NCBI RefSeq assembly: GCF_000421265.1
Contig: NZ_ATWN01000002.1
Location: forward strand, 1-64,000
DNA from: Thalassospira lucentensis MCCC 1A00383 = DSM 14000
Lineage (GTDB): Bacteria > Pseudomonadota > Alphaproteobacteria > Rhodospirillales > Thalassospiraceae
Direction of reading: 5' to 3'
Length of the DNA stretch: 64,000 nt
Position numbers and translations under genes: made by a program. Shown in pieces: positions 61,067 to 64,000 of this stretch (within the stretch, counting starts at the first letter, position 1; the number at the start of each line of letters is the position of its first letter). The notes beneath the pieces were generated by a model that was not told the origin of the DNA, did not search any database, and saw nothing but the letters and a program-made list of their open reading frames with translations.

Positions 61067-62182
61067 TTAGGCCTGAACGTCTTGTTGTTGGGTTGGATCA
61101 AGAACGGGAACGGTTTCACCGGTCGGGAACGAGAAGGTCGCACCATTATCGTCCTGACCAAAACGGCCCATCGGCATCAACATATCAACCGTCAGGTTAA
61201 GCTGCGGCTTACCCGTACCATCGTCTGGTGCGGACTGGTTAATGCCACGGACAATCAGGGTTGCCTGTTCCATGAACTGTTCGGTGATCTGCGCGTTGAG
61301 TGCGGCCATGCGTTCGGCTGCCAGTGCCTGACCAGACGCCGCTTCGCCGGAAGTCCCATCAGCGTTTTCACTGTCTTGACCATTGCCATCCGTGCCGACA
61401 GTTGCGTTCATCAGCTCGCGGATAAAATCAGCAACGCCGTTATCTGACATGTCAAACAGAAGTCCGCCATTTTCGGCATTGGCTGGATTGCCAAGGACAT
61501 CGACCAGCGAACCACCGCCAAGACCATCCATCACCGCACCAAGGGCGCCAAGAGCTGCCCCCATGCTGTTGCCAATGGCAATGGCTTCGGTGCGGACGAC
61601 TTCAATCTTGGAGGCCTGATAGTTAAACGAAAACTCGCCGGTTTCGTTATTGATGCTGATATCAAGCGACTGCACTGCCATCATCGCAGACTCGGACGTA
61701 CCAACGGCCGAACCATTGGCACCGGCGTATGAAATTGCTGTACGGCTATGGCTTGCGATGGCTTGATCAAAGGAAAATTCAAATTGGTCTTCGCCTTTTG
61801 CCGCATCGCGAATGCCGTTAAACATGGCATCGGTGGCGGCAATGGCGTCGTCTTCGGTCATACCCGAAAGCTGAAACATTTCTTCGACGCTGCCGCGGAC
61901 AAGCTCAAGCGATACGTCGAGTGCGCGTTCAAACAGCTCGTCGGTGGTCAGCGGCTTGGTTGAAAGCCCCTTACCACTGGCCGGGGCCAACTGTGCCGAA
62001 TTGTTATGCGCGGCCAGCGCATCATCAGAAAGAGCAACCGGATCGACCCGCTGTCGCGCGTTGGTATTGGTCTGCGCTGCATCCTGCTGGGTTTCGGTGC
62101 CGGGTTTTGTAAACTGCTGACGCGCGTCCTGAAGGGCAGATTGCCCTTGTCGAAATGGATTAAGCGCGGAAAAATCGACCAT
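61067..62182 (-). CDS. Uncharacterised acidic protein next to the EF-hand gene
   Basis: 371 residues, not recognised, no signal peptide or membrane helix. Gln/Asp-rich N-terminus, a helical segment (about 80-130), SYAGANGSAVGTSESAMMAVQSLDISINNETGEFSFNYQ in the middle, a Gly/Ala-rich stretch and FDMSDNGVADFI near 245. The middle recalls the neighbouring protein (SGANGSGATITAKELALNVSG), so the two may be distant relatives. GGAGGAGG precedes the ATG. Probably one operon with the EF-hand gene; both may bind calcium or each other, but this is inference. Confidence 0.65.
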   Translation of the reverse strand: MVDFSALNPFRQGQSALQDARQQFTKPGTETQQDAAQTNTNARQRVDPVALSDDALAAHNNSAQLAPASGKGLSTKPLTTDELFERALDVSLELVRGSVEEMFQLSGMTEDDAIAATDAMFNGIRDAAKGEDQFEFSFDQAIASHSRTAISYAGANGSAVGTSESAMMAVQSLDISINNETGEFSFNYQASKIEVVRTEAIAIGNSMGAALGALGAVMDGLGGGSLVDVLGNPANAENGGLLFDMSDNGVADFIRELMNATVGTDGNGQDSENADGTSGEAASGQALAAERMAALNAQITEQFMEQATLIVRGINQSAPDDGTGKPQLNLTVDMLMPMGRFGQDDNGATFSFPTGETVPVLDPTQQQDVQA

Positions 62183-62571
62183 TTCCTCCTCCTGAGGATT
62201 TCTTGACGGTCAGGTGCAGGTGACAAGTCCAAAAAGACAGGGCGTACTGAACCGGCGCGTCGAAAATGAGCTACTTGCTCATGCAGATTGAAATTGAACT
62301 GAAATTATACGTTGTTTTTTTTAGATTCTCAAGCAGCAAGCCGTCAGACGTTGTTTTGCAACAGATTGCAGGGGCTCCAAAGGCAAAAGTCAGGCCTGAT
62401 TTTGGGGTGAAAGGGCGAAATTTTCGCCCAGAACTGGCTAAAACCAGCCATAACATTAGCGATATTGGTTCGTTCCGTTGACAGATGGCGGGCAGGGTTC
62501 TATCTGTGATCGAGCCCCGGCCTGTGGTCGCTGCTCTATATCTGTTTATTCATTTGTTCAGGAACGTATTA
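62183..62571. other. Upstream region of secA
   Basis: 389 bp without a credible ORF. Contains a perfect 17-bp palindrome GGGCGAAATTTTCGCCC (62413-62429) followed by a small TGGCT/AGCCA hairpin (62435-62450), about 120-160 bp before secA. No secM-like arrest ORF was recognised. Confidence 0.55.
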
Positions 62572-64000
62572 ATGCTCGGCTCCATCGCCCGGAAAATTTT
62601 CGGTTCTGCTAACGATCGTGAAGTCAAAGTCCTGCATGCCACGGTCGAGCAAATCAATGCCCTGGAACCCGAAGTCGAGAAACTCTCAGACGATGAACTG
62701 CGCGCCCGCACCGACTGGCTGCGCGAACGTCTGAAGAATGGCGAGACTCTCAAGGACATTTTGCCCGACAGCTTTGCGACGGTTCGCGAAGCTGCCAAAC
62801 GTGTGCGCGGTGAACGTCACTATGATGTTCAGCTGCTTGGCGGCATGGTTTTGACATCCGGTAAAATCGCAGAGATGAAAACCGGTGAGGGTAAAACGCT
62901 CGTTTCGACTTTGCCGGTTTATCTGAATGCCATCGAAGGCAAGGGCGTTCATGTTGTCACGGTGAACGACTATCTGGCCCGTCGCGATGCGGAATGGATG
63001 GGCGAAGTTTATGGCTTCCTTGGTTTGACGGTCGGCGTGGTCATGCATGGCATGACCGATGATATGCGCCGTTCGGCATATGCCTGTGACATTACCTATG
63101 CGACCAACAACGAGCTCGGTTTCGATTATCTGCGCGATAATATGAAATTCCGCCTCGAAGACATGGTGCAACGTCCGTTCAACTTTGCGATCGTCGATGA
63201 AGTCGACAGCATCCTGATTGACGAAGCCCGCACCCCGTTGATTATTTCCGGTCCCGCCGAGGACAGTTCGGAGTTGTATCGCGCCATTGACGCGCTGATC
63301 CCGAAGCTGACCGAAGAAGATTATGAGAAAGACGAAAAAGCCCGCGCTGTTACCCTGACAGAAGACGGCACGGAAAATGCCGAACGTCTTCTGGGTGAAA
63401 TGGGAATCCTGACCGAGGGCACGCTGTATGACGTTGCCAACGTTCACCTTGTCCATCACGTCAATCAGGCCCTGCGTGCGCACAAGCTGTTCCAGAAAGA
63501 CACCGACTACATCGTCAAGGACGACAAGGTTGTCATCATTGACGAATTTACCGGTCGTATGATGGAAGGCCGTCGGTATTCCGATGGCTTGCATCAGGCA
63601 CTTGAGGCCAAGGAACAGGTCAAGATCCAGAACGAAAACCAGACTTTGGCGTCGATCACGTTCCAGAACTATTTCCGTCTGTATCCGACCCTTGCGGGCA
63701 TGACCGGTACGGCCATTACCGAGGCTGAGGAATTCGAGGAAATCTACGAACTTAAGGTCGTGGAAATCCCGACCCATCGCCCGATTGCGCGTAAAGACGC
63801 CGATGACGAGATTTATCGCACCGCAAATGAAAAGTGGATTGCGATTTCCGAACTTCTAGCCGACTGCCATCAACGTGGCCAACCGGCCCTTGTTGGTACG
63901 GTATCGATTGAGAAGTCCGAAATTCTGGGCGCGCTTCTCAAGGAAAAGAAAATTCCGCACGAAGTTCTCAATGCCAAGCAGCATGAACGCGAAGCCCTTA
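62572..64000 (+). CDS. secA: Preprotein translocase ATPase SecA, partial (first 476 codons)
   Basis: Motor ATPase of the Sec export pathway. The N-terminal DEAD-like motor is present: Walker A MKTGEGKT (102-109), [13 protein letters not shown], the Walker B stretch [16 protein letters not shown], the preprotein cross-linking domain (about 225-370) and GMTGTA. The second nucleotide-binding fold, scaffold and zinc end lie beyond the window. The ATG at 62572 follows AGGAA by eight bases. Intact as far as seen. Confidence 0.97.
   Translation, partial: MLGSIARKIFGSANDREVKVLHATVEQINALEPEVEKLSDDELRARTDWLRERLKNGETLKDILPDSFATVREAAKRVRGERHYDVQLLGGMVLTSGKIAEMKTGEGKTLVSTLPVYLNAIEGKGVHVVTVNDYLARRDAEWMGEVYGFLGLTVGVVMHGMTDDMRRSAYACDITYATNNELGFDYLRDNMKFRLEDMVQRPFNFAIVDEVDSILIDEARTPLIISGPAEDSSELYRAIDALIPKLTEEDYEKDEKARAVTLTEDGTENAERLLGEMGILTEGTLYDVANVHLVHHVNQALRAHKLFQKDTDYIVKDDKVVIIDEFTGRMMEGRRYSDGLHQALEAKEQVKIQNENQTLASITFQNYFRLYPTLAGMTGTAITEAEEFEEIYELKVVEIPTHRPIARKDADDEIYRTANEKWIAISELLADCHQRGQPALVGTVSIEKSEILGALLKEKKIPHEVLNAKQHEREAL

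Overview
This window looks like chromosomal DNA of a marine alphaproteobacterium, most likely Thalassospira or a close relative in the Rhodospirillales. That is an inference from the gene repertoire, an alphaproteobacterial EcfG-type stress promoter, and the moderate GC content. No rRNA, tRNA, CRISPR array, phage or intact insertion sequence was seen.

Layout. Positions 1-10,000 carry a partial 3-hydroxybutyrate dehydrogenase, a TyrR/PhhR-type regulator and, divergent from it, a methionine catabolic module: methionine gamma-lyase megL and a MdeB-type 2-oxo-acid dehydrogenase E1, with an orphan periplasmic binding-protein-like gene between them. An HPP-CBS membrane protein and a DpkA-type imine reductase follow. 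Positions 10,000-12,800 are a small accessory stretch with a low-GC orphan gene, a MarC protein, a 37-bp-arm palindromic element, an HNH protein and an M48 protease. Positions 13,259-39,959 form a type I secretion locus: an ABC exporter with a long basic tail, a HlyD-type adaptor and one 22.7-kb gene for a roughly 7,550-residue RTX protein. No TolC-type outer membrane channel is present in the window. Positions 40,059-43,554 hold dusC, two tandem small paralogous genes (one under an apparent EcfG promoter) and a two-gene membrane operon. Positions 43,643-48,935 are the methylmalonyl-CoA mutase operon mutA-mutB-meaB. Positions 49,300-54,043 contain a receiver protein, phhA divergent from an Lrp-type regulator, an asparaginase, a YnfA-type protein and a response regulator with an HDOD domain. 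The window ends with two paralogous pentapeptide-repeat proteins, argJ, a periplasmic parvulin, two unusual cytosolic-looking proteins (one with EF-hand motifs) and the first 476 codons of secA.

How the genes may work together. MegL splits methionine into methanethiol, ammonia and 2-oxobutyrate. MdeB-type E1 proteins are thought to convert 2-oxobutyrate towards propionyl-CoA. MutAB with MeaB completes propionyl-CoA use to succinyl-CoA. The megL promoter has a textbook sigma-54 element and a perfect TyrR box, facing a regulator that keeps the GAFT part of the sigma-54 contact loop, so the circuit can be read from the sequence. The giant RTX protein is nearly all calcium-binding repeat, carries 13 copies of the module that also forms its own C-terminus, and contains only two obvious non-RTX insertions. 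It is the most unusual object in the window.
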